Origin: Flavobacterium lacustre
Lineage (GTDB): Bacteria > Bacteroidota > Bacteroidia > Flavobacteriales > Flavobacteriaceae
NCBI RefSeq assembly: GCF_027474525.2
Contig: NZ_CP114882.2
Span: 2,542,001-2,606,000 of the forward strand
DNA: 64,000 nt
Direction: 5' to 3'
Positions 8,335 to 17,247 of the stretch are shown piece by piece. A program made the position numbers and the translations under genes. A model generated the notes under the pieces. It made no database searches and had not been told where the DNA came from. It saw only the letters and a program-made list of their open reading frames with translations. Numbering within the stretch: position 1 is the stretch's first letter; every line of letters starts with the position of its first letter.

Positions 8335-9525
8335 ATGATTCCAAAATATCGGGAGTTATTTAATGCCCAATTCACAGACAAAAAATATCAGGAATTCAAA
8401 GATGATATTGCTTCCGATTTTGATTATGCGCCTACTTTTCGATTAGGGGAAACTCCTTTTTTTATTTCAAATGAATTAAAAAAACAGCTGACAGAAGGTT
8501 GTAATGAAGTTATAGCTTTGATTCAGAAAGATGGTTTTAAAGAATTAACCAATAAGGCTTTAGAATTAAATATTAAAGTGCCAAATGAAGATGAACACAC
8601 CACTTTTTTGGCAATAGATTTTGGTATTTGTGAAGAAGATGGAGTTGTGATTCCAAAATTGATTGAGGTTCAGGGATTTCCAACTTTATATAATTATCAG
8701 ATTAATTTATATGAAAAGTTCAGAAAGCATTATCCTTTTCTAAACGAATTAACTCCATTTATAAACAACATTAATACTGAAGAATATCTAGAGATTCTGA
8801 AAGAAGTAATTTGCAATCATCATCCTGAAGAAAATGTTATTTTACTCGAAATAGAACCTGAAAAGCAAAATACAAAAATCGATTTTCTTTATTGCCATAA
8901 AGACATTGGTATTCCTATAGTTTGTGTGACTGATGTGATTAAAAAAGGAAGACAACTTTTTTACAAAAATATAAACGGCGATTTGGTTTTAGTAAAACGC
9001 ATATACAATAGAGTGATTTTTGATGAATTGAATTCGCGAACTGATTTAAAATTGAATTTTAGTTTCTCAGATGATTTAGATTTAGAATGGGCTGGACATC
9101 CCAACTGGTTTTTCAGAATTAGTAAATTTATATTACCCTACTTAAAAGGAAAATATTTTATAGAAACTACCTTATTAAGTGACTTGATAGTAATTCCCGA
9201 AGATTTAGAAAATTATGTTTTGAAACCTTTATTTTCTTTTTCGGGTTCCGGCGTTATTTTTCATGTCAAAAAGGAAGACATCGAAGCTGTTGTTGAAAAA
9301 GAGCTTTATATTTTACAAAAAAAAGTAAATTATATTCCAATTGTTCAATCTCCTGATGGAAAAGTAAAGGCAGAGGTTCGTGTTCTTTGCACATGGAAAA
9401 AAAATGATGTTTCCCCTACTCTGCTTTGCAATTTAGTTCGTTTGAGCCGTGGCGAAATGATTGGTGTTAAATTCAACAAAGATAAAGACTGGGTTGGTGG
9501 TACATTAGGATTATTTGAAAGTTAA
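8335..9525 (+). CDS. ATP-grasp-like protein closing the amidoligase cluster
   Basis: 396 residues, not assigned to a named family with certainty. The segment YVLKPLFSFSGSGVIF (about 293-308) is a good nucleotide-binding ATP-grasp loop placed late in the chain, as in circularly permuted ATP-grasp enzymes. DFGICEEDGVVIPKLIEVQGFP (residues ~98-119, described by its E-V-Q end) resembles the metal-binding part coming first. That order supports a permuted ligase. It follows the amidotransferase by 14 bases and ends the five-gene run. It is probably a second ligase, with unknown substrate. Confidence 0.68.
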   Translation: MIPKYRELFNAQFTDKKYQEFKDDIASDFDYAPTFRLGETPFFISNELKKQLTEGCNEVIALIQKDGFKELTNKALELNIKVPNEDEHTTFLAIDFGICEEDGVVIPKLIEVQGFPTLYNYQINLYEKFRKHYPFLNELTPFINNINTEEYLEILKEVICNHHPEENVILLEIEPEKQNTKIDFLYCHKDIGIPIVCVTDVIKKGRQLFYKNINGDLVLVKRIYNRVIFDELNSRTDLKLNFSFSDDLDLEWAGHPNWFFRISKFILPYLKGKYFIETTLLSDLIVIPEDLENYVLKPLFSFSGSGVIFHVKKEDIEAVVEKELYILQKKVNYIPIVQSPDGKVKAEVRVLCTWKKNDVSPTLLCNLVRLSRGEMIGVKFNKDKDWVGGTLGLFES

Positions 9526-9579
9526 GTTTTTTTCAAAAATTCTATCCTAAGATGTCATTTTAACGCATTGAAATTTTAA

Positions 9580-9591
9580 TAAAACGTTTTA
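9580..9591. promoter_or_regulatory. Palindrome TAAAACGTTTTA, possible LacI-type operator
   Basis: A perfect 12-base palindrome with a central CG, the general form of LacI/GalR-family operators, about 290 bases upstream of the sugar operon. The regulator is not in the window. In DNA this AT-rich a chance origin is possible. Confidence 0.3.
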
Positions 9592-9820
9592 GCTAAACAA
9601 ATAAATAGCTTAATACTTACAAAAAATATTATTTCTAGTCAAAAAAGCAGAGGTGTTCATTGTTTTTTTTGAAAAAAAAATCAATTTTTTGCAATTTTTA
9701 TTAATTACAGATAGTCTTTGGTGCTTTTTTTAAATCTATTCTCTTAATAATTTATAAATTATTGAATTCTGTCAATAATTTAACATTAAAAAAATGAATC
9801 TGTCTTTTTTTTATTTATTA

Positions 9821-9850
9821 TTGTAATACTTAAATAATTACATAATTTTC
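9821..9850 (+). promoter_or_regulatory. Candidate promoter of the 3-keto-sugar operon
   Basis: TTG at 9821-9823, a 19-base spacer, then TAATTTTC at 9843-9850. This matches the Bacteroidetes -33/-7 pattern with one mismatch in the last base of TAnnTTTG. It lies 32 bases upstream of the first ATG. Confidence 0.4.
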
Positions 9851-9881
9851 ATCAATAATTAATATATTTAATATTAAAGCA

Positions 9882-10445
9882 ATGGATAGACGGGAAGCAC
9901 TAAAAAAAGTTGCATTTTTAATGGGAGGCGCAATATCTGCGACTACAATGGGGGTTTTATTTGAAAGTTTTACGGTATTGGAAAAGGATAAAAACTTTGT
10001 GTTTTTCTCTGCTTCAGATGAAGAAATTTTGGCTGAATTTGCCGATATTATTATTCCAACAACTGCATCATCTGCAGGAGCAAAAGCAGCTGGTTTAGGT
10101 GCGTTTATTCCAATGATGATTAGGGATTGTTATCCAGCGCAAATGCAACAAATGTTTGCTTCCGGAATGAAAGACATGCAGGCAAAATGTTTCAAAGATT
10201 TCAATAAAGATTTTTTGACAATGACTGTAGAAGAACGTCAGAAATTAATGAACAGCTTAAAAGATGAAGCCATTGCAACAGATAAAGCACCTTCTTTCTT
10301 TTTACTAGCCAGAGATTTAACTATATTGGGTTACTTTTCTTCAGAAATAGGTTGTACTCAAGCCCGTGAATATTTACCAGTACCAGGTCGATATGACGGA
10401 AGTGCGGACTATACACCAGGACAAAAAGCTTGGGCTACAAACTAA
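9882..10445 (+). CDS. Gluconate 2-dehydrogenase subunit 3-like protein (dehydrogenase small subunit)
   Basis: 187 residues with a twin-arginine-like N-terminus (MDRREALKKVAFLMGG) and a hydrophobic stretch, then the subunit-3 domain (SDEEILAEFADIIIPTTASSAGAKAAG). In flavoprotein dehydrogenases such as glucoside 3-dehydrogenase the small subunit carries the Tat signal and takes the signal-less GMC subunit across the membrane. Here the GMC gene follows directly and has no signal of its own, consistent with that hitch-hiker export. It is the first gene of the operon. Confidence 0.85.
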   Translation: MDRREALKKVAFLMGGAISATTMGVLFESFTVLEKDKNFVFFSASDEEILAEFADIIIPTTASSAGAKAAGLGAFIPMMIRDCYPAQMQQMFASGMKDMQAKCFKDFNKDFLTMTVEERQKLMNSLKDEAIATDKAPSFFLLARDLTILGYFSSEIGCTQAREYLPVPGRYDGSADYTPGQKAWATN

Positions 10446-10500
10446 TTACCTTTAGAATTTATTAGCTAAAAAATATTTAAAAAACCAAAAATTACTACAC

Positions 10501-12204
10501 GTGAATATAAATACGGATTTAAAAAAACAAAATACTTATGATGCTATAGTTGTAGGATCTGGTATTAGTGGCGGTTGGGCCGCAAAAGAACTTACCGAAA
10601 AAGGATTAAGAGTTTTGATGTTGGAACGCGGAATGAACATTGAGCATGTTAAAGATTATGAATCAGCTATGAAAGCTCCATGGGAATTTCAACATGCAGG
10701 AAAACTTACCGAAGAGCAAAAAGCAACACATCCTGTTCAAACAAGAGATTACCCATACAGTGAAGCAACTGAAAAATGGTGGGTGAATGATATTGAATGT
10801 CCTTATACTGAAGACAAGCGTTTTGACTGGTACAGAGGGTTTCATGTAGGTGGAAAGTCATTAATGTGGGGACGTCAGAGTTACCGTTTTAGTGACCACA
10901 ATTTTGAAGATAATGCAAAAGATGGTCATGGTAATGACTGGCCAATCCGTTATAAAGATATTTCTCCATGGTATGATTACGCAGAGAAGTTTGCAGGAAT
11001 AAGTGGTCAAAATGAAAATTGGCCTTTATTGCCGGATGGTCATTTTCTTCCGCCAATGGATATGAACTGTGTAGAAAAATCAGTTAAAGAAAGAATAGAA
11101 AAACACTATAATAAATCAAGAATTATGACCATTGGCCGTACCGCAAATTTAACGGTTCCACACAACGGTCGTGGAAATTGTCAATATAGAAATTTATGTA
11201 GTCGTGGATGTCCGTTTGGTGCTTATTTCAGTACACAATCAGCTACACTTCCTGCTGCAATGGCAACCAAAAGATTAACCGTTAGACCCTACTCTATTGT
11301 GAATCACATCATTTATGATAAAGAGACTAAAAAAGCAAAAGGAGTTATGGTTATCGATGCAGAAACTAATGAAACAATGGAGTTTTATGCAAAAATTGTT
11401 TTTGTTAACGGATCTACTTTAGGCTCGACTTTTGTATTATTAAACTCTACTTCAGAAGCGCATCCTAATGGATTAGGTAATGCCAGTGGACAATTAGGAC
11501 ATAATTTAATGGATCACCATTTCCGTTGTGGAGCAGAAGGAAGTGCAGAAGGATTTGAAGATAAATACACTTACGGTAGAAGAGCTAATGGAATTTATAT
11601 ACCAAGGTATCAAAACGTAGGTAATGACAAAAGAGATTACTTAAGAGGCTTTGGTTACCAAGGTGGTGCCAGTAGAGGTTTGTGGCATAAAGAAGTAGCT
11701 GAATTAGCTTTTGGTGGAGATTTCAAAGATACTATGTCACTTCCTGCAGATTCTTGGAGCATGGGATTAGGTGGTTTTGGTGAAATGTTACCTTATTATG
11801 AAAATAAAGTTTACATCGACCATTCTAAAAAAGATAAATGGGGACAACCGGTTTTGGCTATTGATTGCGAATACAAAGAGAATGAAGCAAAAATGCGTGA
11901 AGACATGATGAATGACGCTGCTGAAATGCTTGAAGCAGCTGGAATCAAAAATGTAAAAACGTATGATAATGATTGTTATCCAGGTATGGCCATTCACGAA
12001 ATGGGAACTGCGAGAATGGGTAACGATCCTAAAACATCTGTTTTAAACAAATGGAATCAAATGCATGAAGTTAATAACGTATTTGTGACAGATGGTTCTT
12101 GTATGCCTTCAATCGCTTGTCAAAATCCATCATTAACATTCATGGCTTTAACAGCTCGTGCTTGTGATTATGCAGTAAAAGAATTAAAGAAAAAAAATAT
12201 CTAG
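10501..12204 (+). CDS. GMC-family flavin dehydrogenase, probable glycoside/sugar 3-dehydrogenase subunit
   Basis: 567 residues, starting at a GTG codon. The FAD-binding motif GSGISGGWAAKEL (about 20-32) is followed by LMLERG, MWGRQSYRF and the C-terminal CQNPSLTFMALTARA region near the flavin. With a subunit-3 protein before it and a cytochrome c in the same operon, it fits enzymes that oxidise C3 of glucosides and pass electrons to cytochrome c. A paired Cys region CQYRNLCSRGCPFGAYF (about 228-244) resembles the iron-sulfur-associated cysteines of these dehydrogenases. The exact sugar is unknown. Confidence 0.87.
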   Translation: MNINTDLKKQNTYDAIVVGSGISGGWAAKELTEKGLRVLMLERGMNIEHVKDYESAMKAPWEFQHAGKLTEEQKATHPVQTRDYPYSEATEKWWVNDIECPYTEDKRFDWYRGFHVGGKSLMWGRQSYRFSDHNFEDNAKDGHGNDWPIRYKDISPWYDYAEKFAGISGQNENWPLLPDGHFLPPMDMNCVEKSVKERIEKHYNKSRIMTIGRTANLTVPHNGRGNCQYRNLCSRGCPFGAYFSTQSATLPAAMATKRLTVRPYSIVNHIIYDKETKKAKGVMVIDAETNETMEFYAKIVFVNGSTLGSTFVLLNSTSEAHPNGLGNASGQLGHNLMDHHFRCGAEGSAEGFEDKYTYGRRANGIYIPRYQNVGNDKRDYLRGFGYQGGASRGLWHKEVAELAFGGDFKDTMSLPADSWSMGLGGFGEMLPYYENKVYIDHSKKDKWGQPVLAIDCEYKENEAKMREDMMNDAAEMLEAAGIKNVKTYDNDCYPGMAIHEMGTARMGNDPKTSVLNKWNQMHEVNNVFVTDGSCMPSIACQNPSLTFMALTARACDYAVKELKKKNI

Positions 12205-12214
12205 GTTTCAAATT

Positions 12215-13381
12215 ATGACAAGAAAATTAAGAATGGGAATGGTCGGTGGCGGCCAAGATGCTTTCATAGGAGCTATTCACAGATTAGCTGCAAACATGGA
12301 CGGTCTTATTGAATTAAGTTGTGGTGCATTGAGCATTAATCCAGAAGTTGCTGTAGCATCTGGTAAAGCATTGTTTCTGCCAGAATCAAGAACATACCTG
12401 ACTTATGAAGAAATGATTAAAGCAGAAGCAGCATTACCTGCTGATGTTCGAATGGATTTTTTGACCATTGTTACACCAAATTTTGCACATTTTGCACCAG
12501 CTATGATGGCTTTAGATTATGGTTTTAATGTAGTTATCGAAAAACCAATCACTTTTTCATTAGAAGAAGCTAAACTATTAGAACAAAAAATAAAAGAAAC
12601 AGGATTAATCCTTTGTCTGACTCATACATATTCTGGTTACCCAATGGTAAAACAGGCAAAAGCAATGGTTAGTGATGGAAAACTGGGAAAAATCCGTAAA
12701 GTTTGGGTAGAATATCCTCAAGGATGGTTGAGTAAATTATCCGAGAGAGAAGGAAACGCACAAGCAGCTTGGAGAACTGACCCTAAAAAATCTGGAAAAA
12801 GTTCTGTTATGGGTGATATTGGAACTCATGCTGCTCATTTAGCCGAGTACATTACAGGTTCTAAAATTACAGATGTTTGTGCGGAATTAAACACTTTGGT
12901 TGAAGGCCGTATCATGGATGATGATGGTGCTGTAATGTTGAAATTTGATAATGGTTCAAAAGGGGTTTTAATGGCATCTCAAGTAGCAGCCGGAGAAGAA
13001 AATGCATTACGAATCAGAGTGTATGGTGAAAAAGGCGGAATCGAATGGTTTCAACATGATCCGAATACTTTAATGGTTAGATGGTTAGATGAACCTGCAC
13101 AGATTTTAAGAGCTGGTGCTAATTACGGCGCGCATTTATCTTCATTTGCTACTCATAATTGCAGAACTCCTGGCGGACATCCAGAAGGATATTTAGAGGC
13201 ATTTGCTAATATTTATCGCAATTTTGCCTTGACATTAGGTTGCAAATTAGAAGGAAAAGAACCAACACCTGAAATGTTAGATTTTCCTTCTGTTGATGAT
13301 GGATTAAGAGGAATGGCTTTTATTGATAACGTGGTGATTTCTGCACAGTCCGATAAAAAATGGACTCCTTACGTTTTATAG
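12215..13381 (+). CDS. Gfo/Idh/MocA family oxidoreductase (cytoplasmic)
   Basis: 388 residues. The N-terminal Rossmann motif is GMVGGGQDAFIGAIHR (about 7-22), followed by VIEKPITFSLEEA with the EKP motif (about 110) and a C-terminal alpha/beta substrate domain. There is no signal peptide. Such enzymes use NAD(P) to oxidise or reduce a hydroxyl or keto group of sugars. In 3-keto-glycoside pathways they reduce the 3-keto product or interconvert keto-sugars. The ATG lies 10 bases after the GMC stop. Confidence 0.86.
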   Translation: MTRKLRMGMVGGGQDAFIGAIHRLAANMDGLIELSCGALSINPEVAVASGKALFLPESRTYLTYEEMIKAEAALPADVRMDFLTIVTPNFAHFAPAMMALDYGFNVVIEKPITFSLEEAKLLEQKIKETGLILCLTHTYSGYPMVKQAKAMVSDGKLGKIRKVWVEYPQGWLSKLSEREGNAQAAWRTDPKKSGKSSVMGDIGTHAAHLAEYITGSKITDVCAELNTLVEGRIMDDDGAVMLKFDNGSKGVLMASQVAAGEENALRIRVYGEKGGIEWFQHDPNTLMVRWLDEPAQILRAGANYGAHLSSFATHNCRTPGGHPEGYLEAFANIYRNFALTLGCKLEGKEPTPEMLDFPSVDDGLRGMAFIDNVVISAQSDKKWTPYVL

Positions 13382-13420
13382 TAAATTAGGAATTCATAAA
13401 AGTTTAGACAATAATAAAAT

Positions 13421-14473
13421 ATGACAACAATACAAGGACCAGCAGTCTTTTTAGCACAGTTTATTGGTGATCAAGCACCATTTAATTCTTTAGATGGAAT
13501 TTGTAAATGGGCAGCTGATTTAGGTTTTAAAGGCATACAAATGCCAACCTTAGATACTCGTTTTATCGATTTACAGAAAGCTGCAGAAAGTAAAACATAT
13601 GCAGATGAGTTAACCGGAAAAATGGCCTCTTATGGATTACAAATTACTGAACTATCCACTCATTTACAAGGTCAGTTAGTAGCGGTTCACCCTGCATATG
13701 ATGATTTTTTTGATGGATTTGCTCCTGCTTCTCTTCGGGGAAATCCAAAAGCAAGACAAGAATGGGCGGTACAACAGTTAAAATATGCTGCAAAAGCCTC
13801 TCAAAATTTAGGATTAAATGCTCATGCAACTTTTAGTGGTTCGTTGCTTTGGCAATATTTTCACCCTTGGCCACAGCGTCCACCGGGTTTAATTGAAGAA
13901 GGTTTTGCTGAATTAGCAAAAAGATGGACGCCTATTTTGAATGAATTTGACCAAAATGGAGTTGATGTTTGTTATGAAATTCATCCGGGTGAAGATTTAT
14001 TCGACGGTGAAACATACGAAATGTTTCTGAAAGCAGTTAATAATCATTCAAGAGCTTGTCTTTTATACGATCCTTCACATTTTGTATTGCAGCAATTAGA
14101 TTACATTCAGTACATTGATTTTTATCATGAACGAATTAAAGCATTTCATGTTAAGGATGCCGAGTTTAATCCAACAGGAAAACAAGGGACATTCGGGGGG
14201 TACCAAAGTTGGGCAAATCGTGCCGGAAGGTATCGTTCTCCTGGTGATGGCCAAATTGACTTTAAAACTATTTTTAGCAAATTAGCGCAATACGATTTTA
14301 AAGGTTGGGCCGTTATGGAATGGGAATGTTGTATCAAAAATCAGGAAGACGGTGCTCGAGAAGGCGCTGAATTTATAAAAAATCATATCATTAAAGTGAC
14401 TGAGAAAGCATTTGATGATTTTGCAGCCGTTGAAACGAACAGCCAATTAAACCGAAAAAATTTAGGATTATAA
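13421..14473 (+). CDS. Sugar phosphate isomerase/epimerase-like TIM-barrel protein (no signal)
   Basis: 350 residues of the AP-endonuclease-2/xylose-isomerase-like TIM-barrel family. Metal ligands are visible in CYEIHPGEDL (about 186-195), LLYDPSHF (about 212-219), FHVKDAEF (about 241-248) and a C-terminal MEWEC (Glu about 305). It lacks a signal peptide, unlike the two isomerase-like genes later in the operon. It probably isomerises, epimerises or acts as a lyase on a keto-sugar in the cytoplasm. The true reaction is not determinable. Confidence 0.83.
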   Translation: MTTIQGPAVFLAQFIGDQAPFNSLDGICKWAADLGFKGIQMPTLDTRFIDLQKAAESKTYADELTGKMASYGLQITELSTHLQGQLVAVHPAYDDFFDGFAPASLRGNPKARQEWAVQQLKYAAKASQNLGLNAHATFSGSLLWQYFHPWPQRPPGLIEEGFAELAKRWTPILNEFDQNGVDVCYEIHPGEDLFDGETYEMFLKAVNNHSRACLLYDPSHFVLQQLDYIQYIDFYHERIKAFHVKDAEFNPTGKQGTFGGYQSWANRAGRYRSPGDGQIDFKTIFSKLAQYDFKGWAVMEWECCIKNQEDGAREGAEFIKNHIIKVTEKAFDDFAAVETNSQLNRKNLGL

Positions 14474-14486
14474 AAATAAAAAAAAC

Positions 14487-14852
14487 ATGAAATTTACTTA
14501 TTTACTTTTAGGTGTCGCGATGATTACTTTATCTTCTTTTGAGAATGATAATTCAAAAGAGAAATACACAAAAAAATCGAACACTGTAGAACAACAATCA
14601 GAAGGGGAAAAATTAATCTCAAGAATGGATTGTGTTGGATGTCATAAATTAGACAAAAAATTAATTGGTCCATCCTATTTAGACATTGCCAAAAAATACG
14701 ATTTGAATGATAAAAATATTAATTATTTATCTGCCAAAATTATTAAAGGCGGATCTGGAGTTTGGGGAAATATTCCAATGGCAGCTCACTCAACATTAAA
14801 GAAAGAGGATGCAAAGACAATAGCTAAATATATCTTGTCTCTAAAAAAATAA
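14487..14852 (+). CDS. Small periplasmic c-type cytochrome
   Basis: 121 residues with an N-terminal signal sequence and a single haem site CVGCH (about 50-54). The distal Met candidate lies in IPMAAHSTL (about 93). It is a class I mono-haem cytochrome, with the KLIGPSYLDIAKKY segment usual for cytochrome c551-like proteins. It sits in the dehydrogenase operon, so its likely job is to take electrons from the FAD of the GMC subunit toward the respiratory chain. Confidence 0.87.
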   Translation: MKFTYLLLGVAMITLSSFENDNSKEKYTKKSNTVEQQSEGEKLISRMDCVGCHKLDKKLIGPSYLDIAKKYDLNDKNINYLSAKIIKGGSGVWGNIPMAAHSTLKKEDAKTIAKYILSLKK

Positions 14853-14859
14853 AAAAAAG

Positions 14860-14898
14860 ACATAGTAAATTACTTTTTTAAAGAGTAGTTAACTATGT
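14860..14898 (+). terminator. Possible terminator within the sugar cluster
   Basis: ACATAGT at 14860-14866 pairs with ACTATGT at 14892-14898 across a 25-base AT-rich loop. An A-run precedes it and a T-run follows. The stem is short and the loop long, so it may only attenuate read-through between the cytochrome gene and the next gene 100 bases away. Confidence 0.4.
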
Positions 14899-14952
14899 TT
14901 TTTTAATGTATAACCTATTTTTATTTAATTTACAAATTACACTAAATCATAA

Positions 14953-16407
14953 ATGAAAAAAGAAGAAGAAAATAAAATCACAAACAACCGTCGTGATTTC
15001 ATAAAAACAGGTGCTTTGGCAGCTGCAGCTTTCATGATTGTTCCTCGTCACGTTTTAGGAAGAGGATTTGTGGCGCCAAGCGATCGTCTATTGATAGCCA
15101 GTATTGGTGTAGGTGGAAAAGGAAAATCAGATATTGCTATGTTTGATAAAAGTGGAAAAGCTAATATTGCTTTCCTTTGTGATGTCGACACCAGAAGAGC
15201 TGCATCAAGTGTGAATGCTTTCCCTAAAGCCAAATATTACAAAGATTGGCGAGAAATGTTAGATAAAGAGCATAAAAATTTCGATGCTGTTTCAGTATCA
15301 ACACCGGATCACAATCATGCAATTCAAGCATTGGCAGCTATGCAATTAGGCAAACATGTTTATGTTCAAAAGCCAATGGCTCATGATATTTATGAAGCAC
15401 GTATTTTGACTCAAGCGGCCAAAAAATATAAAGTGGTAACCCAAATGGGAAATCAAGGTGCCTCAAATGATGGTACTAGAATAATGAAAGAATGGTACGA
15501 AGCCGGATTAATAGGCGATGTTCATACAATTCATGCTTGGACTGACAGACCGGTTTGGCCACAAGGAATTCCTTGGTCAGCCAATAAAGCAGATATTCCA
15601 AAAGAATTAGATTGGGATTTATGGTTGGGAACTGCTCCTTACAAAGAGTATGTAAACAAATTAGTGCCATTTAACTGGCGCGGTTGGTGGGATTATGGTA
15701 CTGGTGCATTAGGTGATATGGGATGTCATTTATTGGAAGCTCCTTTTAGTGTTTTGAACCTAAAATATGCCAAAGATGTTCAATGTAGTGTTGGTTCAGT
15801 TTATGTAGACGAATTTCAAAGAGGGTATTTTCCTGAGAGTTGTCCGCCTTCAAGCCACGTGACTTTGACTTTTCCAAAAACCGAAAAAACCAATGGTGAC
15901 GTAACAGTACATTGGATGGACGGTGGTATTCAACCGGAAAGACCATCTGAATTGGGACCTAATGAGATTTTTGGGGACGGTGGAAACGGAACATTATTCA
16001 CTGGAACAAAAGGGAAAATGATGTGTGATACATATGGCTTAAATCCTAGGTTACTTCCTTTAAGTAAAAATGAAAATCTTAATGTAGCTCAGAAATATGC
16101 TAGAGTAAAAGATGGTTCTGAAGGACATTACAAACAATGGATAGAAGCTGCTATGGCAGGTTATGGTAAAAAAGAATTAAGTTCTCCTTTTGAAATTGCA
16201 GGTCCTTTAACCGAAGCTTTATTAATGGCTAATCTTGCCATCAGAGGTTATGATGTGATGAGAGAAGAACTTGGTGAAGAAGTCTATCCAGGACGTTCAG
16301 CAAAATTATTATGGGATAATGATGCCATGAGAATTACCAATTTTGATGAAGTGAACCAATTTGTGAAACGTGAGTATCGTCAAGGTTGGAAAGCTTTAAC
16401 CTTATAA
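14953..16407 (+). CDS. Exported Gfo/Idh/MocA family oxidoreductase with Tat signal
   Basis: 484 residues. The N-terminus NRRDFIKTGALAAAAFMIVP is a twin-arginine signal. The Rossmann motif is SIGVGGKGKSD (about 49-59) and the EKP position reads VQKPMAHD (about 137-144), with Gln in place of Glu. The C-terminal domain is the large Bacteroidetes type. Tat export with tightly bound NAD is known for glucose-fructose oxidoreductase and for periplasmic sugar-oxidising relatives. Together with the DUF1080 gene next door, it may carry out the first or last redox step on glycosides in the periplasm. Confidence 0.86.
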   Translation: MKKEEENKITNNRRDFIKTGALAAAAFMIVPRHVLGRGFVAPSDRLLIASIGVGGKGKSDIAMFDKSGKANIAFLCDVDTRRAASSVNAFPKAKYYKDWREMLDKEHKNFDAVSVSTPDHNHAIQALAAMQLGKHVYVQKPMAHDIYEARILTQAAKKYKVVTQMGNQGASNDGTRIMKEWYEAGLIGDVHTIHAWTDRPVWPQGIPWSANKADIPKELDWDLWLGTAPYKEYVNKLVPFNWRGWWDYGTGALGDMGCHLLEAPFSVLNLKYAKDVQCSVGSVYVDEFQRGYFPESCPPSSHVTLTFPKTEKTNGDVTVHWMDGGIQPERPSELGPNEIFGDGGNGTLFTGTKGKMMCDTYGLNPRLLPLSKNENLNVAQKYARVKDGSEGHYKQWIEAAMAGYGKKELSSPFEIAGPLTEALLMANLAIRGYDVMREELGEEVYPGRSAKLLWDNDAMRITNFDEVNQFVKREYRQGWKALTL

Positions 16408-16446
16408 GCAGATTTATATTAATTCAAAAAACTAAAAATTAAAAAA

Positions 16447-17178
16447 ATGATTAAAAATATTTGTACTTCATTAATTCTTATGGTAATGATTCAAACTGCA
16501 AATGCACAAATAGTACCAAAAGGATTTAAATCAATATTTGATGGACAAACAACAACCGGATGGCATTCTTACGGAAAAAAGACTGCTGGATCAGGTTGGA
16601 AAGTTGAAGATGGCGTTTTACATTTTGATCCAACTGCCGCAAAAGACGGTCAAGGGGGAGATCTTGTTACTGATGTTGAATACGAGAATTTTCATTTAAA
16701 ATTAGAATGGAAAGTGGCTTCAAAATCTAACAGTGGAATTATTTTCTTCGTAAATGAAGATCTGGCAAAATTCAAAAATACCTATGAAACGGGATTAGAA
16801 ATGCAAGTATTAGATAATGAAGGACATCCTGACGGGAAAATTGAAAAACACAGAGCTGGTGATTTATATGATTTAATCAAAAGTACTTCAGAGCCTGTTA
16901 AACCAGTTGGAGAATGGAATTCAGTTGATTTAGTATGCAAATTCGGAAAACTGACGATGTTGCTTAATGGAGTAAAAGTTGTTGAAACTACACTTTGGGA
17001 TGATAATTTTAAAACGTTGATTGCAGGAAGCAAATTTGCCACTTGGCCAGGTTTTGCTGCTTTCAAAAAGGGTAAAATTGCTTTGCAAGACCACGGAGAT
17101 AACGTTTGGTTCAGAAATATTATGATTAAAGAATGGAATTCTATGAAAATTACCACAGGATGTGAAGCCGGTATGTAA
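16447..17178 (+). CDS. DUF1080 protein, probable 3-keto-glycoside hydrolase
   Basis: 243 residues with a Sec signal peptide (cleaved after about TANAQ). The DUF1080 (PF06439) jelly-roll includes FKSIFDGQTTTGWHSYG, ENFHLKLEWKV, NSGIIFFV and a C-terminal VWFRNIMIKEW. Members of this family cleave 3-keto-disaccharides or 3-keto-glucosides after a 3-dehydrogenase has acted. Its place between an exported oxidoreductase and a permease in a dehydrogenase operon agrees with that role. The family is also described as a lectin-like glucanase fold. Confidence 0.86.
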   Translation: MIKNICTSLILMVMIQTANAQIVPKGFKSIFDGQTTTGWHSYGKKTAGSGWKVEDGVLHFDPTAAKDGQGGDLVTDVEYENFHLKLEWKVASKSNSGIIFFVNEDLAKFKNTYETGLEMQVLDNEGHPDGKIEKHRAGDLYDLIKSTSEPVKPVGEWNSVDLVCKFGKLTMLLNGVKVVETTLWDDNFKTLIAGSKFATWPGFAAFKKGKIALQDHGDNVWFRNIMIKEWNSMKITTGCEAGM

Positions 17179-17247
17179 TGGAACAAAAAAAAATAAAACC
17201 AAATACCAAAAAACTATAAATTAACCAAAAACCAAAATTAAAAACGA

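Larger units (their letters stand above)
9526..9881. other. 356-base AT-rich spacer before the sugar operon
   Basis: No coding frame of note. It holds a perfect 12-base palindrome TAAAACGTTTTA at 9580-9591 and a promoter candidate near 9821-9850, both likely to serve the operon that starts at 9882. The rest is AT-rich without visible structure. Confidence 0.6.

Noticed and set aside
11212..11237. Cys-rich stretch in the GMC dehydrogenase considered as a separate ferredoxin-like cluster site.
   Set aside because: The cysteines are irregularly spaced and occur in many related GMC dehydrogenases of this type; recorded in the gene entry instead of as a finding.
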